Shown: piece by piece, positions 17,606-26,193 of the stretch
Position numbering within the stretch: position 1 is the stretch's first letter
How the letters are laid out: every line of letters starts with the position of its first letter
NCBI GenBank assembly: GCA_903231505.1
Contig: CAFBRK010000134.1
Coordinates: forward strand, 1 to 54,579
Source: Olavius algarvensis associated proteobacterium Delta 3
Lineage (GTDB): Bacteria; Desulfobacterota; Desulfobacteria; Desulfobacterales; CAFBRK01
Reading direction: 5' to 3'
Length of the DNA stretch: 54,579 nt
Position numbers and translations under genes: made by a program
The notes under the pieces: generated by a model
The model's database searches: none
Told to the model about the DNA's origin: nothing
Seen by the model: the letters and a program-made list of their open reading frames with translations, nothing else

Positions 17606-18556
17606 ATGACACCTTCGGATGGCCCACAGGAAATGAACGCTATAGAGGATTCACAGCGGCGGGCCCTCGTCGGCCTGGGAAACGCGGTTTCCGCCTATCT
17701 GATATGGGGGCTCAGTCCCATCTACTTCAAGACCCTGAAGACCGTGCCCGCCTTTGAAATTCTCATGCATCGGATCGTCTGGTCGTTCCTGCTGCTGCTG
17801 CCGTTCCTGTTTGTTTACGGCCGCTGGAATGAATTCGTCAGCGTGTTCCGCCAGGGAAGGCGGCTGGGGGCGCTGCTGATGACTACCCTGCTGGTCGGGT
17901 TCAACTGGTTCCTGTTCATCTGGGCCATCAACAGCGACCATGTCCTGCAAGCCAGTCTCGGGTACTATATCAATCCCCTGGTGAATGTGCTCCTCGGTGT
18001 CGTCCTTCTGGGTGAGCGCTTGCGGCCCGCCCAGATCGTGGCTGTGCTGCTGGCCGGTGTGGCGGTGTTGAACCTGACGGTGTCCGTTGGGGAAGTCCCC
18101 TGGGTGTCCCTTGGACTGGCATTCAGCTTTTCCGGTTACGGGTTGATTCGAAAGGTGGCACCGGTCAGTTCCATGGTGGGGTTGGCCGTGGAGACCTTTT
18201 TACTGACGATACCCGCCATCGGATACCTGGTTTACGCCAATCGCCTGGGCTCCGGTGCCTTCCTCCGGGTCGGGTTCAGCACCGATGTCCTGCTGATGAA
18301 CACCGCCCTGGTTACCGCGGTGCCGGTGATTCTGTTTACACGGGGGGCTCGACGGCTCCATTTTTCGACCATCGGTTTCCTGCAGTACCTTGCCCCGACG
18401 TGCACGTTTTTTCTGGCGGTTTTTCTCTGGAAGGAGCCCCTGGAATCGGCCCGGCTCTGGACCTTTGTCATGATCTGGATGGCCCTGGCAATTTATTCAC
18501 TGGACTCGGTCCGGTATTACCGGCGACAAACGACGCCCCGACCGCGCATGTCATGA
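17606..18556 (+). CDS. rarD: RarD-type EamA/DMT transporter
   Basis: A ten-helix inner-membrane permease of the drug/metabolite transporter superfamily, RarD branch. It shows the typical early AYLIWGLSPIYFK, HRIVWSF, NSDHVLQASLGYYINPLVNVLLG and, late, FLQYLAPTCTFFLAVFLWKEPL. Two starts are possible, ATG 17606 (316 aa) and ATG 17633 (307 aa); both precede the first helix and neither has an ideally spaced ribosome site. The frame is open further upstream but that part is not protein-like. The stop overlaps the MutY ATG in an ATGA tetramer. The transported substrate is unknown. Confidence 0.9.
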   Translation: MTPSDGPQEMNAIEDSQRRALVGLGNAVSAYLIWGLSPIYFKTLKTVPAFEILMHRIVWSFLLLLPFLFVYGRWNEFVSVFRQGRRLGALLMTTLLVGFNWFLFIWAINSDHVLQASLGYYINPLVNVLLGVVLLGERLRPAQIVAVLLAGVAVLNLTVSVGEVPWVSLGLAFSFSGYGLIRKVAPVSSMVGLAVETFLLTIPAIGYLVYANRLGSGAFLRVGFSTDVLLMNTALVTAVPVILFTRGARRLHFSTIGFLQYLAPTCTFFLAVFLWKEPLESARLWTFVMIWMALAIYSLDSVRYYRRQTTPRPRMS

Positions 18557-19623
18557 AAACGCCCGCCATCAGCGCCATACAGCGAAAATTAACAGACTGG
18601 TATGTGGAAAACCGGCGGGATCTGCCGTGGCGAAAAACACGGGATCCGTATCGCATTTGGGTTTCCGAGGTGATGCTCCAGCAAACCCAGGTCCAGACCG
18701 TCATCCCGTATTTTAATAACTTTGTGACGGCGTATCCGGACGTGGCTTCTCTGGCACGGGCCGATCTTCAGTCCGTTCTGAAAAGCTGGGAAGGGATGGG
18801 CTATTATGCCCGGGCCAGGAACCTGCACCGGGCGGCTCGGCGCCTGCATGCCGAAACCCACGGGCGCGTTCCTTCGAACTGGGCCGATTTCCGGGCGCTT
18901 CCCGGTGTCGGGGATTACATCGCAGCGGCGGTTCTCAGCATCGCGTTCGACAAACCCTATGCCGTGGTGGACGGCAACGTCAAACGCGTGCTGGCACGCC
19001 TCTCTGTGGTCGATGCCCCCGTCAATCAATCAGGTTCGATGACCGTATTTCGAAAAATGGCAGAATCGCTTCTGGACAGGGCACATCCCGGCACCTTCAA
19101 CCAGGCGGTCATGGAACTCGGCGCCCTCGTTTGCACCCCACGGAGCCCTTCCTGCAAAACGTGCCCTCTGACCGCCTATTGCCGGGCCTTTCTCTCCGGG
19201 CGGGTCGACGCCTATCCCAAAAAAGAAAAGCGAAAACCGGTGCCCCAATACCACATTGCGGCGGGTGTTGTGGAAAAAAACAGGCGCTTGTTGATCACAC
19301 GCCGCAGCCCTGACGTGATGCTCGGCGGCTTGTGGGAATTTCCCGGCGGGAAGGTACGCCGGGGTGAAACAGCGGAAGCGGCCTGTGTTCGCGAAATCCG
19401 AGAGGAGGTCAACCTGGCGGTGGCCGTTGAAAGCCACCTGACCCGGGTCCGTCACGCCTACAGCCATTTCAAAATTATTCTGGATGTCTTCCGCTGCCGG
19501 TATCTTTCAGGAAGGGTTCGTCGCCGGGGACCGGTGGCCCACCGATGGGTATCTTACCGGCAGTTGGACCGGTACCCGTTTCCCGGGGCCAATCGGAAGT
19601 TTCTGCATCTGTTGAAGGAATAG
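18553..19623 (+). CDS. mutY: A/G-specific adenine glycosylase MutY
   Basis: A base-excision repair enzyme that removes adenine mispaired with 8-oxoguanine; 356 aa from ATG 18553. Motifs: catalytic Glu region EVMLQQTQV, helix-hairpin-helix LPGVGDYIAAAV followed by the catalytic Asp in VVDGNVKR, the [4Fe-4S] ligands C-x6-C-x2-C-x5-C (CTPRSPSCKTCPLTAYC) and a C-terminal NUDIX-like domain with GGLWEFPGGKVRRGE that reads 8-oxoG. The start overlaps rarD by four bases (ATGA), implying coupled translation. Confidence 0.96.
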   Translation: MKTPAISAIQRKLTDWYVENRRDLPWRKTRDPYRIWVSEVMLQQTQVQTVIPYFNNFVTAYPDVASLARADLQSVLKSWEGMGYYARARNLHRAARRLHAETHGRVPSNWADFRALPGVGDYIAAAVLSIAFDKPYAVVDGNVKRVLARLSVVDAPVNQSGSMTVFRKMAESLLDRAHPGTFNQAVMELGALVCTPRSPSCKTCPLTAYCRAFLSGRVDAYPKKEKRKPVPQYHIAAGVVEKNRRLLITRRSPDVMLGGLWEFPGGKVRRGETAEAACVREIREEVNLAVAVESHLTRVRHAYSHFKIILDVFRCRYLSGRVRRRGPVAHRWVSYRQLDRYPFPGANRKFLHLLKE

Positions 19624-19661
19624 CCTGGACACTTCATGAAATGCCCGGGCCAAAGAGGTCG

Positions 19662-19895
19662 CTAGTCGCGTTTCCATCGAAATTGAAATTCGACTTCTTC
19701 TTCGCCTCCAGACCGCTCGTGTTCAATGGTGAATACAGCCCCCTTCGGAATGTTTATCCGTTCACCGGCAATTTGGATACGGAACGGCTTGCCCTGTTCC
19801 AGACACTCGGCCAGTCTCCGGAGTTTGGCCACGGTCTGCTCCACCGTGTATGTCTTTTCGATGTCCCGTTTCATTTTTCTTTTCTTTGGTGCCAT
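19662..19895 (-). CDS. Amphi-Trp domain protein
   Basis: A 77-aa protein with a basic N-terminus (APKKRKMKRD), a helix VEQTVAKLRRLAECLEQG, strands IQIAGERINIPKGAVFTIEHE and a C-terminal amphipathic strand ending in FQFRWKRD. This fits the small amphi-Trp domain family found in archaea and bacteria, whose role is unknown. It converges with mutY (38 bases apart) and is divergent from an MFS gene. A GGAGGACACC-type ribosome site precedes the ATG. Confidence 0.8.
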   Translation of the reverse strand: MAPKKRKMKRDIEKTYTVEQTVAKLRRLAECLEQGKPFRIQIAGERINIPKGAVFTIEHERSGGEEEVEFQFRWKRD

Positions 19896-20160
19896 TTGGT
19901 GTCCTCCTCTTCGTGTCAGCGGGGTTGTTTTATTCCCTTGATGAAATAGTCTTACCGGTTAAACTTCCGCAGGTAAAGTATGAGTTGTTATTATGGCGGG
20001 AGCGACGTCCTTCCAGACCGAAACCAGGCTCATTGAACCTGTAAGGGGAATAATTGCCGGACGGGTCGGAATAGTCTATAACACCACGACGCGGTGCCCT
20101 TTCATCCATTGTTGGAGAAGACTTCAGTAATCTTTCCGGGTAAGCGGATCGCAACGCGCC

Positions 20161-21369
20161 ATGACCGCCCGATATCAGTACCGACATACATTCATTCTGT
20201 GCGCCATTGAAATTCTGGGCCTTGCCGGTATCGCGACCTTCCCGTCCCTGTTGCCGCTGTTCCAGTCCGAGTGGGCCCTTACCAACACCCAGGCCGGCTG
20301 GATCAATGCGGGCTACTATGCCGGATACATGCTCTCGGTGCCGCTATTGTCCGGTCTTGCGGACAAGGTCGATGCCCGCAAAATAGTCGCCGTGGGGGGC
20401 ATTATCGGATTTCTGGCATCCGTGGGCTACAGCCTTCTGGCCGATGGATTTATCTCGGCACTGCTTCTCAGAACCATGAGCGGTGTGAGCCTGGCCGGAA
20501 TATACATGCCCGGGCTGACACTGGTGAGCGATCACACCGAAGGTCCTCTTCAGAACCGGTTCGTATCGTTTTACACGGCCGCCTTTGGTATCGGGGCCGG
20601 AATATCCTATTTGATAGCCGGAGAACTGAACGCACTGGCCGGGTGGCGCTGGACGTTCGCCGTATCCTCCCTGGGGCCGGCACTGGTGATTCCCGGAGTT
20701 CTCCTCTTTGTTCCGCCGGGTCGCCGGCGCACGGCGGATCGACCGGCAAGCATCCCGGCGGCGTTCGTTACCGTATGGCGCGAACAACGGGTGCGGGCCT
20801 ATATCCTCGGATATGCCGCTCACATGTGGGAACTGTTCAGCATGCGATCCTGGATCGTGGCATTTCTGACGTTCAGCCAGAGCCTTCAAGCACACGGGAC
20901 GGTGATGTTGCGCCCGACGCAGATTGCGTTTCTGATCAGTCTGGTCGGCCTGCCGGCAAGCATCGGCGGAAATGAACTGGCCCGGATATTCGGCCGGAAA
21001 CCGGTGGTGGTCACCGTGATGCTGGGATCCGGCGTTCTGGCAGCGATTTTCGGTTTCGCGCCGGGGCTGCCGTACACCTGGGTTTGCGTGCTCGCCGTGC
21101 TATACGGAATGACGGTTCTTGGAGACAGCGCCGCCTTGACTGCAGGTGCCGTTGGCGCATCGCCGCCGGGATGCCGGGGTGCTACCCTGGCGGTGCACTC
21201 AACCTTCGGGTTCGGTGCCGCGTTTCTGGGACCACTGGTGGTGGGCGTGGTGCTCGATGTGTTCGGAAGCGGCCGGCTGGCGTGGGGGATGGGATTTATG
21301 ACCATGGGGGCGGCAGGGGTTGTGGGGGCAGGGCTGATGTCGCGACGCCGGAGCCGGGCATCTTCTTAA
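20161..21369 (+). CDS. MFS transporter (12 helices)
   Basis: A 402-aa major facilitator superfamily permease. The loop 2-3 motif appears as SGLADKVDARKIV and the second half repeats the arrangement (ARIFGRKPVVV). It resembles the CynX/NarK-like or multidrug branches but no substrate is evident. The ATG is preceded by a weak site (AACGCGCC). The stop TAA is the first three bases of the structured element copy at 21367-21628, so the element or its insertion defines the 3' end of this gene. Confidence 0.9.
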   Translation: MTARYQYRHTFILCAIEILGLAGIATFPSLLPLFQSEWALTNTQAGWINAGYYAGYMLSVPLLSGLADKVDARKIVAVGGIIGFLASVGYSLLADGFISALLLRTMSGVSLAGIYMPGLTLVSDHTEGPLQNRFVSFYTAAFGIGAGISYLIAGELNALAGWRWTFAVSSLGPALVIPGVLLFVPPGRRRTADRPASIPAAFVTVWREQRVRAYILGYAAHMWELFSMRSWIVAFLTFSQSLQAHGTVMLRPTQIAFLISLVGLPASIGGNELARIFGRKPVVVTVMLGSGVLAAIFGFAPGLPYTWVCVLAVLYGMTVLGDSAALTAGAVGASPPGCRGATLAVHSTFGFGAAFLGPLVVGVVLDVFGSGRLAWGMGFMTMGAAGVVGAGLMSRRRSRASS

Positions 21370-21628
21370 CCCGGACATTGCACCAAATGGAGGCTTTTAT
21401 GGCCAAGGCACTTCGAGGTGAAGCTGTAGTAAATCTACAGCGAACCTCGAATAACGCCGGCCATAAAAGTCTCCGTTTGGCCCGAAGGGTGAAATCTTTT
21501 CAGTCAGTTTTAAGTATATTGAACATTGCAAATTGCATTCTTTCTCACATGCTCGTGTTTACGGTAACATATTGAATTTGATTCTTTTTAGCCAAGTGCT
21601 GAAAAGATTTCATGCAATTTTCGGGTTA
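21367..21628 (+). repeat. Structured palindromic element, copy 2 (complete, 262 bp)
   Basis: Terminal inverted repeats are TAACCCGGACATTGC (21367-21381) and GCAATTTTCGGGTTA (21614-21628). Arm 1 pairs 21383-21404 with 21459-21480, 22 of 22 positions with two G-U; within it 21412-21419 pairs with 21444-21451 and 21423-21429 with 21435-21441. Arm 2 pairs 21490-21503 with 21599-21612 perfectly (14 bp) around a ~95-base variable loop. Several pairs differ from copy 1 (1-255) on both sides while remaining complementary. No protein is encoded. Confidence 0.88.
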
Positions 21629-21824
21629 GCGTCGTGTCCCGATACCGAACATGTCCCGTCTCCGCATCCCCCGATACGATACCCGTTTGACAGAAACCCG
21701 GTATGTTCAAGCGGAACAAATTTATGGCAACGACTAGAGTGCTTCGATGAACACACCGCGTCATTCCGGACGTGATCCGGAATCCGAAACATAAACACGC
21801 CGCAGGGTGCCGGGAAAAATCGGG
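21629..21824. other. Intergenic remnant with decayed repeat A end
   Basis: TTCAAGCGGAACAAATTTATGGCAAC at about 21708-21733 resembles the right end of dispersed repeat A, so a degenerate copy is likely. No gene is seen before the methyltransferase stop at 21825. Confidence 0.5.
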
Positions 21825-22676
21825 CTACCGGATGGCCACCCCTTTAAAAAACGTATAGCAGAACGTTCCATCCGCTTCGGCGGCCCGGTACAGCGCCGCT
21901 ATACCTTCGTTCCAGGTCTTCTTGTCAATCATGCCCGATGCGATCGCCTGTGGGCCGACACCTTCCACCATGGCGGTGAACGTGTTTTTTGTGAAGCCCT
22001 CGACCAGATCCGGGCGGCTGCTGTCGGCATAGACCATTCGGGGGGAGACCGATACGGACCGGAATCCTGCACCGACAAGCAAGGGGTATACCCGTCGGCC
22101 GATCAACGCGTCGCCGCCCATCTCCGCCTGGAGATCGATGAGGCACTGCACAACCCGGTCGGCCTTCGAACTGCGGGGATGGCAGTAATAGGAGCCGTGA
22201 TCCCCTTCGATGACGGTAATCGTGCCGCCCGGCGTGAGGACCCTTCCGAGACAGCGCAGTGCGGTATCCGGATTGGGCAGATGTTCCAGCACAAAACAGA
22301 CGAACACGTGGTCGAAGGATGCCTCGTCGAAGGGAAGATGATACAGGTCGGCCTGCTGGAACGTGATATTGGAAACGCCTGCTGTCGTCACCGCGCGTTC
22401 GGCAAGCGCCAGAGAGTCCGGGCGGATGTCGATGGACAGGATATCGGCTTCCGGGCTGTTTGCCGCCAGGCTCACAGTTTGAGCGCCGGTGCCGCACCCG
22501 GCTTCCAGCACCCGGCTGCCGGGTGGATAGGCGGTGTCGTGGTGGAGTAAGGCGGCGAGGGTATCGGCCTGATCTTTGAGGCGCGTCGATTCCCGTTCCG
22601 AGTATCCGTGGACGTAGTCCCTCATGCCGGCACTGTCGTACACATGTGCGCAGTCATTGGGGGTCGCTGTCGCCAA
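21825..22676 (-). CDS. Class I SAM-dependent methyltransferase
   Basis: A 266-283-aa methyltransferase with the SAM motif VLEAGCGTGAQT (about 57-68), the acidic SIDIRPDSL strand, QADLYHLPFDEASFDHVFVCFVLEHL and LTPGGTITVIEGDHG. The later part GEGV...FTKNTFTAMVEGV is found in a group annotated as UbiE-like or generic methyltransferases. The start is uncertain: TTG 22676, GTG 22643 or ATG 22625; none has a good ribosome site, and the ATG lies closest to the conserved region. The acceptor substrate is unknown. Confidence 0.88.
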   Translation of the reverse strand: MATATPNDCAHVYDSAGMRDYVHGYSERESTRLKDQADTLAALLHHDTAYPPGSRVLEAGCGTGAQTVSLAANSPEADILSIDIRPDSLALAERAVTTAGVSNITFQQADLYHLPFDEASFDHVFVCFVLEHLPNPDTALRCLGRVLTPGGTITVIEGDHGSYYCHPRSSKADRVVQCLIDLQAEMGGDALIGRRVYPLLVGAGFRSVSVSPRMVYADSSRPDLVEGFTKNTFTAMVEGVGPQAIASGMIDKKTWNEGIAALYRAAEADGTFCYTFFKGVAIR

Positions 22677-22795
22677 TGAATTGGAAAATATTGAGACATC
22701 GCATCCGACTTCGGGGATTCAAGAGGGCCTGCGTGAGACGTGCCCGGGAGCCCCGCGCAACGGGATGCACGCTCGCGCCGCAAGGTCACCTGCGA

Positions 22796-23356
22796 TCAGT
22801 TGCCCAGCATGCCCTTTTTCAGGCCGCTATCTGCCGGCTTTTCGCCCAGCCAAATCCCGAAGACGGCCTTTTTAAATTCGAAACCGGCGATGGTACCGAT
22901 CCGCTGCCCTTTTATGATCACACTCAACCCCTCATACGGTGTGTAGGTAAAATCGTAAATATCTCCCGTTACGGCCTTTTCGGTGAAAAAGGAATTAAAC
23001 AGATCGATTTCCTTCCCGATGGGGTCGGTATTGCCGCCTGTGGCATTTTCAAAACCGTCGTTCCATGCCTTTATCAGTTGCTGGTAGTTTACTTTACGAA
23101 CAAAATGCATGCGGATGGCCATGGGATCGTCATTGTCGATAATCACCTGTGGATCGCTTTCCTCGCTGGTCAGATATAACGCGCCGACGTAGACCTTGAA
23201 GATCGCCTTTTTTCGAATCCCGGCACCGTTCAGGATCAGTTCGTCACTTCCCACGACCATCGTATCCGGTATCGTTACCTTCCCGATGTCCATGGCCTGG
23301 ACCGGTGAAATCATGAGCAGAGCCAAAACCCCTGTCATCAACGTTTTCCTGAGCAT
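22796..23356 (-). CDS. Secreted chalcone-isomerase-like protein
   Basis: A 186-aa protein from ATG 23356, which follows an excellent ribosome site (AAAGGAGGGCAAG). A cleaved signal peptide is evident (MLRKTLMTGVLALLMISPVQA). The mature part carries LNGAGIRKKAIFKVYVGALYL and the closing segment GFEFKKAVFGIWLGEKPAD, hallmarks of the bacterial chalcone-isomerase-fold family (PF16036-like), whose members are periplasmic and mostly of unknown role, possibly lipid binding. The Arg of R-K-V-N-Y is retained. It precedes the methyltransferase on the same strand with a 119-base gap. Confidence 0.88.
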   Translation of the reverse strand: MLRKTLMTGVLALLMISPVQAMDIGKVTIPDTMVVGSDELILNGAGIRKKAIFKVYVGALYLTSEESDPQVIIDNDDPMAIRMHFVRKVNYQQLIKAWNDGFENATGGNTDPIGKEIDLFNSFFTEKAVTGDIYDFTYTPYEGLSVIIKGQRIGTIAGFEFKKAVFGIWLGEKPADSGLKKGMLGN

Positions 23357-23441
23357 CTTGCCCTCCTTTAACCATTGTGTTCGACGTCCCCGGCAGGGCG
23401 CCATAGGATCCTTTCCCCTCGCCACCATCCCTGGTGTTTCG

Positions 23442-23744
23442 TTATGGTGCTGCGGCCTGTCGTTTCTTTATGTCGTTGAAAGTCGATATGCACACGGATT
23501 GCAGACGATTCAGAAGAACCAGCCATGTCGCCCTGTCCATGCCCCCGATGTACCGGTCCCCCCATGCCTCCGGGCGGCACATCCCGGCCAGGTCTCCACA
23601 GATCAATGTCGCGGTAAAATCATTTTTAATTCGAGATTTGTAATACACGAGATAGGAAACTATATCATCACACTCTTTGCTTTTTAGCAAATCGATAACG
23701 GCGTCGATATGTTCGATGAGTGGTATCGCTTCTTCGGGAATCAT
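23442..23744 (-). CDS. Hypothetical protein
   Basis: A 100-aa reading frame, mostly helical, with EHIDAVIDLLKSKECDDIVSY and a central CGDLAGMCRPEAWGDRY segment. It is not recognised. It stands 85 bases before the chalcone-isomerase-like gene on the same strand and its codon use resembles the neighbours. The ribosome site is weak. It may be a small cytoplasmic protein of this lineage. Confidence 0.55.
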   Translation of the reverse strand: MIPEEAIPLIEHIDAVIDLLKSKECDDIVSYLVYYKSRIKNDFTATLICGDLAGMCRPEAWGDRYIGGMDRATWLVLLNRLQSVCISTFNDIKKRQAAAP

Positions 23745-23811
23745 GGCTGCCGCCCGATAGATGGGTATAGGCCCCTGGGGCGATCACGACAACGAAAGTG
23801 TCGGATCCGGA

Positions 23812-23885
23812 AATGGGCCCGATGGCCCGTGGGCCCGTTTGCCGGTTTGCCGGTTTGCCGGTTTGGCCGGTTTGGCCCGTGCGTC
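23812..23885 (+). repeat. 8-bp tandem array, locus 2
   Basis: Octamers GGCCCGAT, GGCCCGTG, GGCCCGTT, then three TGCCGGTT and longer TGGCCGGTT units run in register. It is the same family as 11781-11840. Confidence 0.8.
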
Positions 23886-23892
23886 CTCATGT

Positions 23893-24080
23893 CTTAGCTG
23901 TCCTCTGCCATCTGTCCTCTGTCGTCGGTCCTGCGTCTTCTGACCTCCGACCTCCGACCTCTGACCCGCCAACGGCGGGCAAGCCTTGAGCCCTATGCCA
24001 TGGGCCCTGAGCCTCGAACCCGCCAAAGATTCATCTGCCTCAGGCGGACGGGCAGGCCTCCGACCTCCGACCTCCGACAT
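23893..24080 (-). repeat. 7-bp array and inverted copy of the intergenic cassette, locus 2
   Basis: GTCCTCTGCCATCTGTCCTC-type heptamers (23893-23960, reverse complement of RGAGGNC) are followed by ACCCGCCAACGGCGGGCAAGCC and by CGCCAAAGATTCATCTGCC / CAGGCGGACGGGCAGGCC (about 24010-24056), which is the inverted counterpart of about 11964-12008, and then GACCTCC heptamers again (to 24080). Confidence 0.82.
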
Positions 24081-24099
24081 CTATCTCCTTCCAGCATCC

Positions 24100-24204
24100 A
24101 GCAACAAGGATCCTGCATCCATCAACAAGGATCCTGCATCCATCAACAAACATCCAGTATCCAGTAACAAGCATCCGGTATCCAGTAACAAGCATCCAGC
24201 ATCC
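24100..24204 (+). repeat. 21-bp tandem repeat (five units, each three heptads)
   Basis: Units at 24100-24120, 24121-24141, 24142-24162, 24163-24183 and 24184-24204 read AGCAACAAGGATCCTGCATC+C and variants. Each splits into three heptads ending CA, CC, CC (for example ATCAACA AGGATCC TGCATCC), and the heptad period continues to about 24232 (GGTCTTG TATCCTG GGTCCTG CATCCCG). Confidence 0.88.
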
Positions 24205-24323
24205 GGTCTTGTATCCTGGGTCCTGCATCCCGTTAGCCCGCTTGCCCTGTTCAATTTGTAAAACAGCTTCCGCTGTATGTATCAGGGTAAATCTGCGGTT
24301 GTCCGCGGCGGATAAGTACCGTT

Positions 24324-26006
24324 TCATTTGTTCAGGTGCCGTTGACACTCGGCGATGTATTCTGCTGCCGGCTCCGGTCGGATGAGCTTTCCAAAGCAGG
24401 ACAGCGCGTCGCGAAACCGGCCGAGATTCATATAGCTGATGCCCAGGCAGGTCTGCAACTCGTCGCTTTTTGGGTATCGGTCCGTCGCCTCCCGAAGAAG
24501 AGCCACCGATTCGGCCGCCGCCCCTCGCTTCTGGAGCAGTACCCCAAGCCCCAGGTACGCGCGATGAACCGGTGCATACGACAAGGCCCGGCGGAACAGG
24601 TGCTCGGCGGTTTGCTCCTTTCGGGGTATGTCCGGGTGCTGCGCATAATCGCCATGGGAGAAGGTCATTCCCATGCGTGATAGAAAATCGGCATGGAACG
24701 GAACCAGGTCCGGATCGTCCGTGAGATCGATATCTCCTGCAAAATCCGGAAGCCTGCGGAAAAATTCGTGTCGCAGGGTGTCACCCCAGGAAAGTATCTT
24801 CTCCCGGTCCAGGGCCGGGTCTGTCTGAAAGTAGAGTATGTCTTCGATGCGCTCCATCCAGATATCGTCGGACGCGCCGGTCCGCTGGATGTAATCGTCG
24901 TAAAGGGCCGTTCCCGGGAAGATGTCGAGCAAATAGAAAATGGCGCTCAGCGGCTGAATATTCCGGATCAGCTCCAGGGTTTCCGCAATGGTCTCATCGG
25001 TCTCGCCGGGGCAGCCATAGATAAAATAGGCCCTTGCCATGATCCCGAACCGCCGGGTCAGGGCAAACGCGTGTCGCACCTGGTCGATGCTGACGGATTT
25101 GTTTAAATTCCGGCGGATCTTTTCGGAACCGCTCTCGATCCCGTAGCTGATCTGGATACAGCCGGCCATCCGCATCCACTTGAGGACGGTTTCTGAAACG
25201 GCATCCACCCTGGAAATGGCTGCCCAGGTGATCGGCAGGCCCCTGTCGATGATGTCCCGGCAGATATCCACGACGCGCCCGGCCCGGAGGGTGAACGTGT
25301 CGTCGGAGATGTAAAAGAACTTCACACCGTTCCGATGGTGGCGTTCCAGATGATCTACAAAATAATCCGACCCGTGAAACCGGACCCTTCGTCCCCAGAA
25401 CAGGGGGGAGCCGCAGAACGAACAGTTCCCCGGGCACCCCCGTGAAGACACGACATGCTGAAACGTGAAATAGCGGGCCGGGTCCGGCAGGCTGTCCAAC
25501 TCTTGCATCACCTGTCCCGGGCGCGTTCTGGCCGGACGCCCATCGATGCGGAGAGCGATGCCCGGTATGTCCGGAATTTCTTCGAGAGCGTTGCGCTCAA
25601 CGCACTGGACGATCTTCAAAAACGAAACTTCGCCTTCCCCGATAATCGCGTAGTCGATTTCGGGAATTCTATCGAGAAGCTGCTCCCAGAGAAATGTGGC
25701 GCCGATGCCGCCGAAGACAATCGGTGTCCGGGGAGCGATCTTTCTTGCCATCCGGGCAATATCTATTCCCCCCCACCGATTGCCGTGGAGAATGGAAACA
25801 CCGATAATATCCGGTACCGCCTCGGCGATGGCCTGTCGAATCTCTTCTGCCCGGCCCCGCTTGTCGTACCAGTTGACGATCTTCACGTCGTGGCCAGCGG
25901 CGGCCGCCGATGCACCGACGGTGTAAAGACCGATGGGCGGCACGCGGATATCTTCCTCGTGAATGCGCTCCTCTAAAAAATATGGATAGATCAGCAGTAT
26001 TTTCAT
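24324..26006 (-). CDS. B12-binding radical SAM protein with C-terminal TPR
   Basis: A 560-aa enzyme from ATG 26006. Residues 1-150 form a cobalamin-binding Rossmann domain (MKILLIYPYF, PPIGLYTVGASA, VIGVSILH). The radical SAM core begins with the iron-sulfur motif in SSRGCPGNCSFCGSPLFWG (CxxxCxxC) and continues with FYISDDTF and YGIESGSEKIRRNLNK. The last ~110 residues (about 440-555) contain TPR-like helices (AEHLFRRALSYAPVHRAYLGLG, LGRFRDALSCFGKL). Related proteins methylate unreactive carbons or modify peptides, lipids or antibiotics. The gene stands alone after a repeat array, so context gives no substrate. The HxxH-free B12 domain suggests base-off binding without His ligand, which is inference. 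Confidence 0.9.
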   Translation of the reverse strand: MKILLIYPYFLEERIHEEDIRVPPIGLYTVGASAAAAGHDVKIVNWYDKRGRAEEIRQAIAEAVPDIIGVSILHGNRWGGIDIARMARKIAPRTPIVFGGIGATFLWEQLLDRIPEIDYAIIGEGEVSFLKIVQCVERNALEEIPDIPGIALRIDGRPARTRPGQVMQELDSLPDPARYFTFQHVVSSRGCPGNCSFCGSPLFWGRRVRFHGSDYFVDHLERHHRNGVKFFYISDDTFTLRAGRVVDICRDIIDRGLPITWAAISRVDAVSETVLKWMRMAGCIQISYGIESGSEKIRRNLNKSVSIDQVRHAFALTRRFGIMARAYFIYGCPGETDETIAETLELIRNIQPLSAIFYLLDIFPGTALYDDYIQRTGASDDIWMERIEDILYFQTDPALDREKILSWGDTLRHEFFRRLPDFAGDIDLTDDPDLVPFHADFLSRMGMTFSHGDYAQHPDIPRKEQTAEHLFRRALSYAPVHRAYLGLGVLLQKRGAAAESVALLREATDRYPKSDELQTCLGISYMNLGRFRDALSCFGKLIRPEPAAEYIAECQRHLNK

Positions 26007-26091
26007 GGTGCACGGTCCGGGCCGGCTGAACGCTTCCACTTATCCGTTTCACTATCGTTTTCGGCTGTGCGCCGGTCTAGTGCGCAACGTT

Positions 26092-26167
26092 AATAGCAGT
26101 TGCCATAACTATGTGCCGATTGAAGGTAGGGTCCAGGTTTCGGAACGGAATTCTGAAAATCGCTATA
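26092..26167 (-). repeat. Dispersed repeat A, copy 2 (inverted)
   Basis: AATAGCAGTTGCCATAACTATG to GAATTCTGAAAATCGCTATA is the reverse complement of the repeat at 17196-17271 with few changes. It lies between the radical SAM gene start and the 3' end of the spermidine-synthase-like gene. Confidence 0.85.
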
Positions 26168-26193
26168 ACGCGTGCCTGTGGGACATCACACGA

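Noticed and set aside
24100..24204. Possible CRISPR-like array of 21-bp units
   Set aside because: Units are contiguous without spacers and no cas gene is present; it is a tandem repeat.
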